From NCBI GenBank assembly GCA_903848645.1, contig CAINGU010000078.1, positions 1 through 64,000 on the forward strand: a DNA stretch of 64,000 nucleotides. The letters are read 5' to 3'. Below, piece by piece: positions 1 through 7,720 of the stretch; position 1 is the first letter of the stretch; each line of letters begins with the position of its first letter. Below the pieces are notes generated by a model. That model was not told where the DNA came from. It did no database searches and saw only the letters and a program-made list of their open reading frames with translations. Both the position numbers and the translations under genes were made by a program. Origin of the DNA: an uncultured cyanobacterium (GTDB taxonomy: Bacteria; Cyanobacteriota; Cyanobacteriia; Cyanobacteriales; Nostocaceae).

Positions 1-123
1 GTTCGTGAAATGTTAAAAATGCTTCCGGAACAACCAGAGCCTATTTTATTAGCCCAGATTTTTGCCAAGCTTACCTCTCTTGGTCGTGTTCACAATGCTC
101 CTACAGCCGTTGAACCCTCGTAA
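1..123 (+). CDS. 3' end of an unidentified gene (partial)
   Basis: Frame 1 is open from the first base of the window and closes with TAA at 121-123, giving the last 40 residues of a protein whose start lies outside. The fragment is mildly helical (it contains VREMLKMLPEQPEPILLAQI and ends in AVEPS). I do not recognise the family. It converges on the minus-strand TauE gene, 26 bases further on. It could also be a chance open frame, because only 40 codons are visible. Confidence 0.4.
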   Translation, partial: VREMLKMLPEQPEPILLAQIFAKLTSLGRVHNAPTAVEPS

Positions 124-149
124 TTTGGCTACAGTATTGATATAGAATA

Positions 150-1022
150 TTAACTCCTGATTATTCCTGAATTTTGAATGACGCTGTAACTTCTATTTTC
201 CCAATTAAATACTGTTTTCTTTTTCTGAAATCCACCGTGATTTTGAAACAAAACAAAAGCCGCTACAGCTAACAAAAAATATCCAAAATACTTTTGGAGT
301 TTTTTACCATCAATAAACTGAGATAAATAAGCACCAAAAAAACTTCCTAAACTAGCAGCAATAATAAATGTTGCTACTAATTGCCAATCTAATTCAACTT
401 GTCCTAAATAACCTAAAAATCCAGCTACAGCATTAACGACAAGAATTAATAAAGAAGTCCCAATTGCTTCTTTCATGGGAGTTCTCCCCAAAATAACTAA
501 AGCTGGAACAATCGCAAATCCTCCTCCAACTCCTATTAATCCCGTTAATATTCCTACTCCTAATCCTTCAGTCAGTAACCATAACCAGCAATATTTACAA
601 ACTGGTGCTGTATAAACTAAATGAGGATTTTCTGGAGATTTCTTGGGAGATTTTTTACTACTCCGCTGAATCATTAAACCTGCTGCTACCAACATCATGA
701 TTGCAAAAAGTAGCATTTGTAAACTGTCAGTAATAAATGGTAATCCGGCAATTTTAGCCCCAAAAAAAGCACCTAGCATCGTAGCAGAACCAAAAATAGC
801 TGCTTTTTTAAAATTGATGTTTCCTTTTTTCCAGTGAGGAACTAAACCAATTAAACTTACTGTTCCTACAATTACTAAAGTCATAGCAATCGCTGGTTTA
901 GTCGGTACTCCCATGACATAAACTAAAATAGGTAATGCTAAAACAGAACCACCACCACCTATTAATCCTAAACTAATACCAATACCTGTTGCTAAAAAAT
1001 GCCCTAATATCCATGTGAACAT
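150..1022 (-). CDS. TauE/SafE-family sulfite/sulfur-compound exporter
   Basis: A 290-residue polytopic membrane protein of the TauE/SafE (DUF81) family, which exports sulfite and other small sulfur compounds. Two glycine-rich repeat halves are visible, each carrying the family's paired G-rich signature: GLIGGGGSVLALPIL near residue 15 and GLIGVGGGFAIVPAL near 160. Hydrophobic segments run through both. The open frame extends 27 codons further upstream, but that part is encoded by a dispersed repeat, so I placed the start at the ATG (MFTWILGHF) at 1022. It is the last gene of a minus-strand run behind the rhodanese and persulfide dioxygenase, which suggests it removes sulfite made by the latter. 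The substrate is inferred from context. Confidence 0.85.
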   Translation of the reverse strand: MFTWILGHFLATGIGISLGLIGGGGSVLALPILVYVMGVPTKPAIAMTLVIVGTVSLIGLVPHWKKGNINFKKAAIFGSATMLGAFFGAKIAGLPFITDSLQMLLFAIMMLVAAGLMIQRSSKKSPKKSPENPHLVYTAPVCKYCWLWLLTEGLGVGILTGLIGVGGGFAIVPALVILGRTPMKEAIGTSLLILVVNAVAGFLGYLGQVELDWQLVATFIIAASLGSFFGAYLSQFIDGKKLQKYFGYFLLAVAAFVLFQNHGGFQKKKTVFNWENRSYSVIQNSGIIRS

Positions 1023-1064
1023 AATTTGTAATTCTTCATTAATTAATTTTATTTTCAAGCAATT

Positions 1065-1147
1065 GTAGGTTGGGTTGACGCAAGGAAACCCAACATTTAA
1101 CATTTAGGAGATTTTGTTGGGTTGCGCTGTTGCTTAACCCAACCTAC
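1065..1147. repeat. Dispersed inverted-repeat element, 83 bp
   Basis: The ends are a perfect 12-bp inverted repeat (GTAGGTTGGGTT at 1065-1076 and its complement at 1136-1147). An inner copy of the GGGTT/AACCC arms makes a second small hairpin. It sits between the rhodanese stop and the TauE start, inside the presumed operon, and adds spurious codons to the TauE reading frame. Short palindromic repeats of this look are common in Nostocales genomes. Confidence 0.7.
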
Positions 1148-1152
1148 TTAAT

Positions 1153-1692
1153 TTAATTTTTTTGGTTATAGGGTAATTTAGCTAATAGCATTCCCATTGC
1201 ACAGGTATTTGTTAATCCTGCAAATACTAAACCTGCACCTACAAAGCCACTCAACATTAAAAACCAGGGAGAAACAAAAGCACCTAATACAGTTCCAGAA
1301 AATACTAATGAACCAGCGACAATTTGCACTTGACGCATTAAACTAATAGGGGCATTTTTATTGATTTTAGTGGGATATCCTGACTGTTTCCAAGCTGTAA
1401 TTCCTCCTGCTAATTGTCTAAATTCTGTAAATCCAGAATTAACAAGTTTTTGCGCTACTTGGTGAGAACGATTTCCTGATTGACAGTAAATGATAATTTC
1501 TTTACCCTGGATTAAAGATACCTGTTCTGGTTGAAATTTAGAAAGGGGTAAAAGTTGTGCTTCGGGAATATGTTCTCCTAGATATTCGGAAGATTCTCGA
1601 ACATCTATTAGTTTGATTTTCTGTTGTTGAAGTAATTTTTGAACAGTATCAGCATCAACTAATTGTAACTTTGAATTTATAGATGTGGTCAT
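1153..1692 (-). CDS. Rhodanese domain fused to a membrane tail (YgaP-like)
   Basis: A 179-residue protein. Residues ~12-108 form a rhodanese domain with the active-site loop YCQSGNRS, whose Cys accepts a sulfane sulfur as persulfide. Residues ~118-172 form two hydrophobic segments of the DUF2892 type, so the domain is membrane-tethered as in E. coli YgaP. The order dioxygenase-rhodanese-TauE on one strand, 28 bases after the dioxygenase, fits a persulfide relay: sulfur handled by the MBL enzyme, transferred by rhodanese, sulfite exported. The family call rests on visible motifs; the pathway role is inferred from neighbours. Confidence 0.88.
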   Translation of the reverse strand: MTTSINSKLQLVDADTVQKLLQQQKIKLIDVRESSEYLGEHIPEAQLLPLSKFQPEQVSLIQGKEIIIYCQSGNRSHQVAQKLVNSGFTEFRQLAGGITAWKQSGYPTKINKNAPISLMRQVQIVAGSLVFSGTVLGAFVSPWFLMLSGFVGAGLVFAGLTNTCAMGMLLAKLPYNQKN

Positions 1693-1720
1693 TTTATTAC
1701 CTTTGATTTAATTGTGATGA

Positions 1721-2422
1721 TTAATTATTAGCTAAAACCGGATTGCCGCAACGCTTATTTGCTGGAACTGCTGCCATAATTTTTTGCGGATTTGGTAGGT
1801 TTAAATTAGACATTAATAAAATAAAACTATCCCGATTATGTCCATTAAATCGGGGATTATATTGTTTTTCTTCCCCAATTGTGGAAACGGTAAAACCTTG
1901 ATAATCATGTCCTGGATAAACTAAGGTTTCATTAGGAAGAGTAAATAATTTTTGGGTAACGACATCAAATAATGTTCCTGCATTTCCGCTTTGAAAATCA
2001 GTTCTTCCACAACCGTGAATTAATAAAGAATCTCCCGTAAATAATCTTTTGTTATTGACTAAATACGCTGTATGACTGTCTGTATGTCCTGGTGTGGAAA
2101 TTGCTTGTATAACTATTCCATCTAGTTGGATAATTTCCTGATCTTTAATCTGTTTGTCAGCACAGGTAACAGGTGCATTTTCAGGAACAATTCCCAAACA
2201 TCCAGTTAATTGACGTAATTTACCTGTACCAGTGATATGATCGGCATGAATGTGAGTTTCACAACAGTATTTCAGTACCAGTCCTAATTCCTTGATTAAT
2301 TGTAAATCTCGTTCTATCTGTTCATATACAGGATCTATAAGTATTGCTGCTTTTGTGTTTTCGTCAGCAATTAGGTATGTGTATGTACTTGAGTCTTTGT
2401 CAAACAATTGGCGGAATAACAT
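1721..2422 (-). CDS. MBL-fold persulfide dioxygenase (ETHE1/Blh-like)
   Basis: A 233-residue metallo-beta-lactamase-fold protein. The metal-binding motif THIHADHITG is at ~57-66, followed by STPGHTDSH (~110), FTGDSLL (~129) and YPGHDY (~170), the histidine/aspartate set of the ETHE1 group. These enzymes oxidise glutathione persulfide to sulfite with O2. The length matches single-domain ETHE1 rather than the longer Blh fused to a rhodanese; here the rhodanese is the separate next gene. It is first in the minus-strand operon and divergent from a BigR-like repressor, with 85 bases between the start codons, so sulfide or persulfide probably induces it. Confidence 0.87.
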   Translation of the reverse strand: MLFRQLFDKDSSTYTYLIADENTKAAILIDPVYEQIERDLQLIKELGLVLKYCCETHIHADHITGTGKLRQLTGCLGIVPENAPVTCADKQIKDQEIIQLDGIVIQAISTPGHTDSHTAYLVNNKRLFTGDSLLIHGCGRTDFQSGNAGTLFDVVTQKLFTLPNETLVYPGHDYQGFTVSTIGEEKQYNPRFNGHNRDSFILLMSNLNLPNPQKIMAAVPANKRCGNPVLANN

Positions 2423-2440
2423 TTTTTTGCCAGGTTGATT

Positions 2441-2478
2441 ATTGACTTAATATATAACCATATAGTAAAATAGTCAAT
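2441..2478. promoter_or_regulatory. Putative BigR-type operator between divergent genes
   Basis: The 85-base gap between the dioxygenase and arsR-type genes holds ATTGACT (2441-2447) and its exact complement AGTCAAT (2472-2478). The centre contains ATAT-N6-ATAT (ATATATAACCATAT). AT-rich imperfect palindromes of this kind are the binding sites of ArsR-family repressors, and the position would control both genes. Seen: the symmetry. Inferred: binding by the regulator encoded at 2508. Confidence 0.55.
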
Positions 2479-2507
2479 AGAAACCTCTGAAATATTTTAA
2501 ATTTTCT

Positions 2508-2840
2508 ATGTCAGATATATTTCCCGGCGCTCTTAGCCAAGTAGCAGATTATTTCAAAGTGTTGTCAGAAGTCAGTCGGTTGCAGGTATTATGTTGTTTG
2601 AAAACTGGTGCGAAAAACGTCACGGAAATTATTACTGAGACTGGATTAGGACAAGCTAATGTATCCAAGCATCTGAAAGTTCTTGCCCAGGCGGGTATTG
2701 TCAAAAGAACGCCAGAGGGAGTAAGTGTAATTTATGAGATAGCTGATCCAATTCTATTCCAATTGTGTGATTTAGTGTGCGATCGCCTAGCTGTCAGATT
2801 AGCAGAACAAACCAAGCAGTTAGAACAACTTAAACTTTGA
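2508..2840 (+). CDS. ArsR-family repressor, BigR/SqrR-like persulfide sensor
   Basis: A 110-residue winged-helix protein with a recognition helix in GQANVSKHLKVLAQAGIV (48-65). It has cysteines at 29/30 in an early helix and at 87/91 in the last helix. Paired cysteines in these two places are the sensing residues of BigR, SqrR and YgaV-type repressors, which form a (poly)sulfide-linked disulfide and release DNA. The arsenite motif ELCVCDL is absent. Divergence from the dioxygenase-rhodanese-TauE operon, as in bigR operons of proteobacteria, supports persulfide rather than metal sensing. No clear Shine-Dalgarno sequence is visible before the ATG. Confidence 0.8.
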   Translation: MSDIFPGALSQVADYFKVLSEVSRLQVLCCLKTGAKNVTEIITETGLGQANVSKHLKVLAQAGIVKRTPEGVSVIYEIADPILFQLCDLVCDRLAVRLAEQTKQLEQLKL

Positions 2841-2898
2841 GGGACAGGGAATTGGTGTAAACAGTAGGTAAAATGGGAAAGTTCGTAATTAAAACCTT

Positions 2899-3423
2899 AT
2901 GCCTAGTACAGCTAATTTTCTGCAATACACCCAATGGTCAGGTATTGCGACAATAGTATTTGCAGTTCTGACAATCTTGGCTTTCATTCTCAAATGGGGC
3001 TTTCGCTTCCGGCTAGTGGGTGCAACTGGCTTTATGCTGGTACTGACAGGGGGATTATTTTCGCTTTCCCTCGTTCCTCTGAGTCGCACAGTTATTCCCG
3101 GCGCTGTTAAGTACAGCTTAGTTTATGACAACGGTTCTAACCAGACAGTAATTGCAATTACACCGGAAATCACTCCCACAGAATTAGAAGCTACTTTACG
3201 TCAAGCAGCTAGTAACCTGTATTCTTATGGTCGCTTAGGTACTGGTGGTAGCAAAGAAATGATAGTTCGCGCCCGTACCATTATTCACCCAGAAATAGGC
3301 TTATCTGTACCCCTATACTTGGGTCAAGTAAAACGCACTTTAGTCAGTCGTGAAGACCCGGAAATGGCTGTAGAAGTTTATCTAGACAAGTTTGCTTCAT
3401 TACCAAAAGCTACGGCTTCATAG
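2899..3423 (+). CDS. ycf51: Ycf51-family protein
   Basis: A 174-residue protein of the Ycf51 (DUF2518) family, found in cyanobacteria and some plastids. Two membrane segments lie at ~14-32 and ~39-60, followed by a soluble domain with SLVYDNGSNQTVIAIT and a conserved cofactor-assembly-factor-like end (TASxxLYSYGRLGTGGS region at ~105-125). It is related to thylakoid assembly factors of the CCB1/CGLD type, but a defined function is not established. It follows the persulfide regulator on the same strand after 58 bases; functional linkage is not evident. Confidence 0.8.
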   Translation: MPSTANFLQYTQWSGIATIVFAVLTILAFILKWGFRFRLVGATGFMLVLTGGLFSLSLVPLSRTVIPGAVKYSLVYDNGSNQTVIAITPEITPTELEATLRQAASNLYSYGRLGTGGSKEMIVRARTIIHPEIGLSVPLYLGQVKRTLVSREDPEMAVEVYLDKFASLPKATAS

Positions 3424-3481
3424 GTGACGGAACAGTTAAAAGGGAATAGGAGAAAAATGTTCTTTCTTCTTCCTCCTGACA

Positions 3482-3500
3482 GGGCGCAGGCCCTGCGCCC
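3482..3500. repeat. GC-rich palindrome (dispersed repeat or terminator)
   Basis: GGGCGCAG and CTGCGCCC pair around a 3-base loop. It lies 60 bases after the ycf51 stop, without a T-run. It stands out from the AT-rich background and resembles the short GC palindromes scattered through cyanobacterial genomes. Confidence 0.5.
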
Positions 3501-3607
3501 CTACTTCCTGATTTCCTATTTGCACATTTTTTTGTCATCTATCATACAATAAAGATTATTTTAAAATTTGATTAAGAAATATCAATAGTTTTGGCAAAAT
3601 AGTAATC

Positions 3608-4756
3608 ATGTCTAATCAACATCCTACTGAAACTTTGTCTACTCAAACCTCTAGTTCATTTTTCACCCTTTCTGTTTCCCCAGGGAAAGTAATTCGCGGT
3701 GCGGGTGTGTTGTCAACCGTTGCAGGTGAAGTTGCTAATTTGGGAACTCGTCCCTTAATTATTGCCGGAAATCAGACTCTCAATCTTAGCCAAGAGAGTT
3801 TACAACCTCTTTTCCAATCTCCAGAATTACATCCTGTCTTGGTTTCCTATGGTGCTGATTGTTGTGAAGCTAGTCTGAAGGCTTTACGCAAAGCCGCTAA
3901 AGAACATAAAGCCGATCTGATTATCGGGATTGGTGGTGGTAAAGCCTTAGATACCGCTAAATTAGTCGCCCACCAATTGACATTACCAGTTGTGACAATT
4001 CCCACTTCTGGGGCTACCTGTGCGGCTTGGACTGCCCTTTCTAATGTCTATTCAGAAACGGGGGCGTTTTTGTATGATGTGGCTTTATCTCGCTGTCCAG
4101 ATTTACTAATTTTGGATTATGATTTAATTCTGACTGCACCCCAACGGACTTTAGTAGCAGGAATTGGGGATGCGATCGCTAAATGGTATGAAGCCTCAGT
4201 GAGTAGTGGACATTTACAACAAACTTTAATTATTGCCGCTGTCCAACAAGCGCGAGTTTTACGAGATATTTTATTACAAAAGTCCGCTGATGCCCTACAG
4301 TCTCCCGGTAGCGAAGTTTGGCAACAAGTTGTAGATGCAACTGTACTCCTCGCTGGAGTAATTGGGGGACTAGGAGGGGCGCAATGTCGCACAGTTGCCG
4401 CCCATGCAGTCCATAATGGCTTAACCCATCTTTCTGGACATGGGAGTATTCACGGGGAAAAGGTCGCCTATGGTATCCTGGTACAACTGCGGTTAGAAGA
4501 AATGATCCAGGGAAATCAACTAGCAGCGTCAGCAAGACAGCAATTGTTGAAATTCTATGCAGAGATTGGACTACCCCAAAAATTAGCAGATTTGGGATTA
4601 GGTAATATCACTCTGGGTGAGTTACAAACAGCAGCGGAAATTAGTTTAGAACCTAATTCTGATATCCACCGTTTACCGTTTAACGTAGCGTTGGAACATT
4701 TGATGGCCGCAATGGTTTCTACCACTGCACCAAATCAATTAAAAATTAAAAATTAA
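3608..4756 (+). CDS. Iron-containing alcohol dehydrogenase family (glycerol dehydrogenase-like)
   Basis: A 382-residue oxidoreductase of the dehydroquinate-synthase/Fe-ADH fold. The nucleotide-binding motif IGIGGGKALDTAK (~105-117) has the glycerol-dehydrogenase look. The metal-binding region follows: DAIAKWYE (~185), HAVHNGLTH (~268) and GHGSIHGEKVAYG (~280). The first ~22 residues are a polar extension, unlike E. coli GldA. The natural substrate in cyanobacteria is unknown to me, so I give only the family. It precedes an aminotransferase on the same strand, with a 100-base gap carrying STRR-like repeats. Confidence 0.82.
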   Translation: MSNQHPTETLSTQTSSSFFTLSVSPGKVIRGAGVLSTVAGEVANLGTRPLIIAGNQTLNLSQESLQPLFQSPELHPVLVSYGADCCEASLKALRKAAKEHKADLIIGIGGGKALDTAKLVAHQLTLPVVTIPTSGATCAAWTALSNVYSETGAFLYDVALSRCPDLLILDYDLILTAPQRTLVAGIGDAIAKWYEASVSSGHLQQTLIIAAVQQARVLRDILLQKSADALQSPGSEVWQQVVDATVLLAGVIGGLGGAQCRTVAAHAVHNGLTHLSGHGSIHGEKVAYGILVQLRLEEMIQGNQLAASARQQLLKFYAEIGLPQKLADLGLGNITLGELQTAAEISLEPNSDIHRLPFNVALEHLMAAMVSTTAPNQLKIKN

Positions 4757-4856
4757 AAGTTAAAAATGGGTAATAGGTAATTGGTAATAGGTAAAATTTT
4801 CATCTATTCCCTGTCACTTCTCACCTGTTCCCTGTTCCCTATTTCGAGGTGAAAGA

Positions 4857-6062
4857 ATGAGTTTAAGTTGGATTACTCCCGCAGAACGGATACAAAAATT
4901 ACCGCCTTATGTGTTTGCCCGTTTAGACGAATTAAAGGCTAAGGCTAGAGAACAAGGGTTAGATTTAATTGATTTGGGTATGGGAAATCCTGATGGTCCC
5001 ACACCTCAACCAGTGATAGACGCAGCCATAGCAGCTATGCAAAATCCTGCTAATCACGGTTATCCCCCATTTGAAGGAACTGCTAGTTTCCGTAAGGCGA
5101 TTACTCAATGGTATCATCGCCGTTATGGTGTGGTACTTAATCCTGATAGTGAGGCTTTACCTTTACTTGGTTCTAAGGAAGGTTTGGGACATTTAGCGAT
5201 CGCCTACATTAATCCTGGTGATACTGTATTAGTACCTTCACCATCTTACCCTGTGCATTTTCGTGGACCGATTATTGCTGGGGGAGTTATTCACAATTTA
5301 ATTCTTAAAGAAGAAAATAACTGGTTAATTGATTTAGCGGCTATTCCTGACGAAGTAGCTAGAAAAGCAAAAATCCTCTATTTCAATTATCCCAGTAATC
5401 CTACCGCCGCCACAGCCCCTCGCGAATTCTTTGAAGAAATTGTGGCATTTGCGCGGAAATATGAAATCCTTTTAGTCCATGATTTATGTTATGCAGAATT
5501 AGCTTTTGATGGTTATCAACCCACTAGCTTATTAGAAATTCCTGGTGCTAAGGAGATTGGTGTAGAATTTCACACTCTCTCTAAAACCTATAATATGGCA
5601 GGTTGGCGCGTTGGGTTTGTCGTCGGAAATCGTCATGTTATCCAAGGTTTGCGGACACTCAAAACTAATTTAGATTATGGCATTTTTTCGGCTTTGCAAA
5701 CAGCAGCAGAAACAGCTTTAAAACTTCCTGATTCTTATTTACATGAAGTTCAACAACGTTACCGCACCCGTCGAGATTTTTTAATTGATGGTTTGGGTAA
5801 GTTGGGGTGGAATATTCCTAAAACTGAAGCAACTATGTATTTGTGGATAAAATGTCCGGTGGGGATGAATTCTACAGATTTTGCTTTGAATGTTTTACAG
5901 CAAACTGGGGTGGTTTTGACTCCTGGAAATGCCTTTGGTGTAGGTGGAGAAGGCTATGTGAGAATTAGTTTAATTGCAGATTGCGATCGCTTGGGTGAAG
6001 CTTTACAAAGATTCAAGGAAGCGGGGATTTGCTATCAATCGGAAGTTTCTGTTTCTGCGTAA
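4857..6062 (+). CDS. Class I aminotransferase (AlaC / LL-DAP aminotransferase-like)
   Basis: A 401-residue PLP-dependent fold-type I aminotransferase. The N-terminal LIDLGMGNPDGPTP is typical of the AlaC/aspartate transaminase subgroup. NYPSNPTAA (~180) holds the Asn that contacts PLP; the Schiff-base lysine is K243 in LSKTYNMAGWR, and a terminal VRISL supplies the carboxylate-binding Arg. The Shine-Dalgarno GAGGTG lies 6 bases before ATG. It probably exchanges amino groups between glutamate/alanine/aspartate and their keto acids, but sequence alone does not separate alanine transaminase from LL-diaminopimelate aminotransferase activity. Confidence 0.85.
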   Translation: MSLSWITPAERIQKLPPYVFARLDELKAKAREQGLDLIDLGMGNPDGPTPQPVIDAAIAAMQNPANHGYPPFEGTASFRKAITQWYHRRYGVVLNPDSEALPLLGSKEGLGHLAIAYINPGDTVLVPSPSYPVHFRGPIIAGGVIHNLILKEENNWLIDLAAIPDEVARKAKILYFNYPSNPTAATAPREFFEEIVAFARKYEILLVHDLCYAELAFDGYQPTSLLEIPGAKEIGVEFHTLSKTYNMAGWRVGFVVGNRHVIQGLRTLKTNLDYGIFSALQTAAETALKLPDSYLHEVQQRYRTRRDFLIDGLGKLGWNIPKTEATMYLWIKCPVGMNSTDFALNVLQQTGVVLTPGNAFGVGGEGYVRISLIADCDRLGEALQRFKEAGICYQSEVSVSA

Positions 6063-6101
6063 TAATTAAGGTGAATACACAATCTCAAAAGAATTAAGAT
6101 T

Positions 6102-6365
6102 ATGACAATTCTGGAAAAGGTAGTAACTACAATGCAGCAGTTACCTATAGATCAACAGCAGCAAGTTCTCCGTTTTATTGAGTTTCTGGCATTTGAATTG
6201 GGTAATCACCAAGTTAATCAAGATTCTGAAAACTCAAATGTCAAAAAGCCTGAAGCTTCTCCTCATGATCTATTGAGAAAATGGGAAGGAGTTATTGAAG
6301 GTGGGGTAGATGATCTTTCTTTTAATAAAAAATATATGGAAGAATATGGAGTATTGGACAATTAG
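6102..6365 (+). CDS. DUF2281-type antitoxin-like protein, orphan
   Basis: An 87-residue protein beginning with the helix VVTTMQQLPIDQQQQVLRFI and FLAF typical of DUF2281 cyanobacterial proteins, which usually precede a PIN-like toxin. The C-terminal part (DLLRKWEGVIEGG, then YMEEYGVLDN) is the segment expected to cover the toxin. The toxin frame that should follow is reduced to a fragment (see 6362-6433), so this antitoxin seems to be a survivor. Confidence 0.65.
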   Translation: MTILEKVVTTMQQLPIDQQQQVLRFIEFLAFELGNHQVNQDSENSNVKKPEASPHDLLRKWEGVIEGGVDDLSFNKKYMEEYGVLDN

Positions 6366-6433
6366 AGTTAATTAATCAACGGTTTCCCGATGGTGTTATA
6401 ATTCCACAAGCTGTGTAGAAAGAAGTTGTGGAG
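6362..6433 (+). pseudogene. Remnant of a DUF3368/PIN-like toxin
   Basis: Starting inside the last codons of the DUF2281 gene, one frame reads LELINQRFPDGVIIPQAV, stop (TAG 6416-6418), then KEVVE. The core GVIIPQAV-x-KEVVE is the conserved stretch of DUF3368 PIN-like toxins. Their N-terminal catalytic aspartate segment is missing, and no long frame follows. I read this as an internal piece left by deletion plus a nonsense mutation. Confidence 0.55.
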
Positions 6434-6664
6434 ACAGAATCATTTTTGCCCAAGCTGGGCAGAAAAATGTTTTTTGTGATCAATAAAAAATACTGAAATA
6501 AACAATATATAATTAAAAAACACGCAAGTTTTATTGTTGTTGTCACGGCCTTACAATCAGATTACATTTGGCGGTGTTTGTGACGTTTAAGGTTGCAAGC
6601 GGTTCCGAATAATAAGGTTTTACTGAAAGTATTTCGTCCATTTAACATCTACGGAGGGTATATT

Positions 6665-7252
6665 ATGCGTGCTGCAAATAATTTAAAATTTCGTAACACC
6701 GCCAGTGCGGTGACTGCTGCTGTCTTATTAACCACAGCTAATTTTGGATTTGTTCCATCCATCGCTCGTGCCGACACGCCAGCACAGCGCACGATTACCC
6801 CCGTACCAGCGGAAGATAATCCCTGTGTTTTAGTGCCAATTGAGACACGAGGGCAATGCATCGTTGACGAGCGTCATGCGGCACTTCGTCGACTGGAGGA
6901 TGCCAACCGTCAGTTGGAAGAGGCAGATCGCGGGCTTAAAGCGGTTAACCGTGAACTTGAGGAGGCTAAACGCGAAGGGGAGACCCTTAAGCGTGAAGGT
7001 CAGGTTCTTGAGCAGGAACTTAGTACCGCCAAAAAGCTTGCGGATGAAAGTGACAAGCAGGTTGCGTGCGCTAAAGAGATTCGGCGCATTGCTTTTATAG
7101 AACGTAAAGATGATAGGGGTAACATTCAGCTAGAGCCAAAAGAAGGTTTGACTGTTGACGGCAGACAGCTTACTAAGGAATACATGCGTGGTCTTGAATT
7201 GGAAAATATGTGTCGGGTGAAAATACAAATACAACAACAACTCAAACCTTAA
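6665..7252 (+). CDS. Secreted coiled-coil protein of unknown function
   Basis: A 195-residue protein. I start it at the ATG at 6665 because a strong GGAGGG (6653-6658) lies 6 bases upstream and the following residues form a clean signal peptide: basic start, hydrophobic AVTAAVLLTTANFGF, then a cut near ARADTPAQ. After a short Pro-rich part and two cysteines (PCVLVPIETRGQC), residues ~65-130 are a heptad coiled coil rich in E, R and L with near-repeats (RELEEAKREGETLKREGQ). Two more cysteines lie downstream. I do not recognise a family. A hand count of 6842-6941 gives 58% G+C, far above the AT-rich neighbours, so recent transfer is likely. Confidence 0.7.
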   Translation: MRAANNLKFRNTASAVTAAVLLTTANFGFVPSIARADTPAQRTITPVPAEDNPCVLVPIETRGQCIVDERHAALRRLEDANRQLEEADRGLKAVNRELEEAKREGETLKREGQVLEQELSTAKKLADESDKQVACAKEIRRIAFIERKDDRGNIQLEPKEGLTVDGRQLTKEYMRGLELENMCRVKIQIQQQLKP

Positions 7253-7262
7253 AAATTGTAAC

Positions 7263-7323
7263 TCCCAAGCCACCATATGTTGCTTGTCCGCATACTATGG
7301 AATGACAAAAGGTAGGCTTGGGA
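7263..7323. other. Long-loop stem after the coiled-coil gene
   Basis: TCCCAAGCC (7263-7271) pairs with GGCTTGGGA (7315-7323), and ACC (7272-7274) with GGT (7311-7313), with one bulged base; the loop is 36 bases. There is no T-run, so this is not a standard terminator. It could be a structured 3' UTR or the end of a mobile element. Confidence 0.45.
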
Positions 7324-7437
7324 TTTATGCTGAATAGCAATGTAGCCTTTAAATCCTAGATTTGAAAATTTTTTACAAAGAATTGTAAGTTAATAAATCC
7401 ACGTTCCTAAACAAGTAAAAAAAATTTCTGGTTATCC

Positions 7438-7459
7438 AGTCATCTTCAGATGACTTTTG
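7438..7459 (+). terminator. Short intrinsic-terminator-like hairpin
   Basis: AGTCATC and GATGACT (7-bp stem, TTCA loop, 7438-7455) are followed by TTTTGTT. It would end transcripts of the secreted coiled-coil gene on the plus strand. The stem is AT-balanced and only moderately strong. Confidence 0.45.
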
Positions 7460-7467
7460 TTATTAGA

Positions 7468-7485
7468 CTGGGAATTCATTCCCAG
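7468..7485. repeat. 18-base palindrome
   Basis: CTGGGAAT and ATTCCCAG around TC. Perfect symmetry with no T-run suggests a protein-binding site or a repeat-element end rather than a terminator. Confidence 0.4.
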
Positions 7486-7617
7486 TTGGGCTATGGATTT
7501 CAGCTTATCTGGTTGCCTCCAAACCCGCCCAGAAATGAATTTCACAGGCTTTTTCCAATTTGGACAAGGTATTATTATTCAAAGCATATTCACTAAGTAT
7601 AGCATATAGTGATAAAT

Positions 7618-7660
7618 CAAATCCTGTTAATGCTTAAATCCTGGACATCCTGATTCAGAC
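7618..7660 (-). repeat. Copy of a ~43-bp dispersed repeat
   Basis: On the minus strand this reads GTCTGAATCAGGATGTCCAG followed by GATTTAAG and a diverged tail. It matches the tandem copies at 43313-43356 and 43362-43405 and the partial copy at 55723-55751. All copies are intergenic. Confidence 0.7.
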
Positions 7661-7720
7661 AATTGCTAGTTTATAATTGATCCAAGTGTAACTTTTCCAT
7701 TTACCAAGGAGGAATCAGTC

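Larger units (their letters stand above)
7253..7720. other. Gene-free stretch with several hairpins and a dispersed repeat
   Basis: 468 bases with no convincing reading frame. It holds a 12-bp bulged stem (7263-7323), a terminator-like hairpin (7438-7459), an 18-base palindrome (7468-7485) and one copy of a dispersed repeat (7618-7660). The last 20 bases contain AAGGAGG (7706-7712), the ribosome-binding site of the next gene. Confidence 0.7.

Noticed and set aside
2889-3089. Minus-strand frame of 66 codons opposite ycf51
   Set aside because: It lies entirely on the opposite strand of a clear Ycf51 gene and encodes a basic, low-complexity protein with no recognisable features.
4117-4535. Two minus-strand frames opposite the Fe-ADH gene
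   Set aside because: Antisense shadows of a conserved enzyme, with no start signals.
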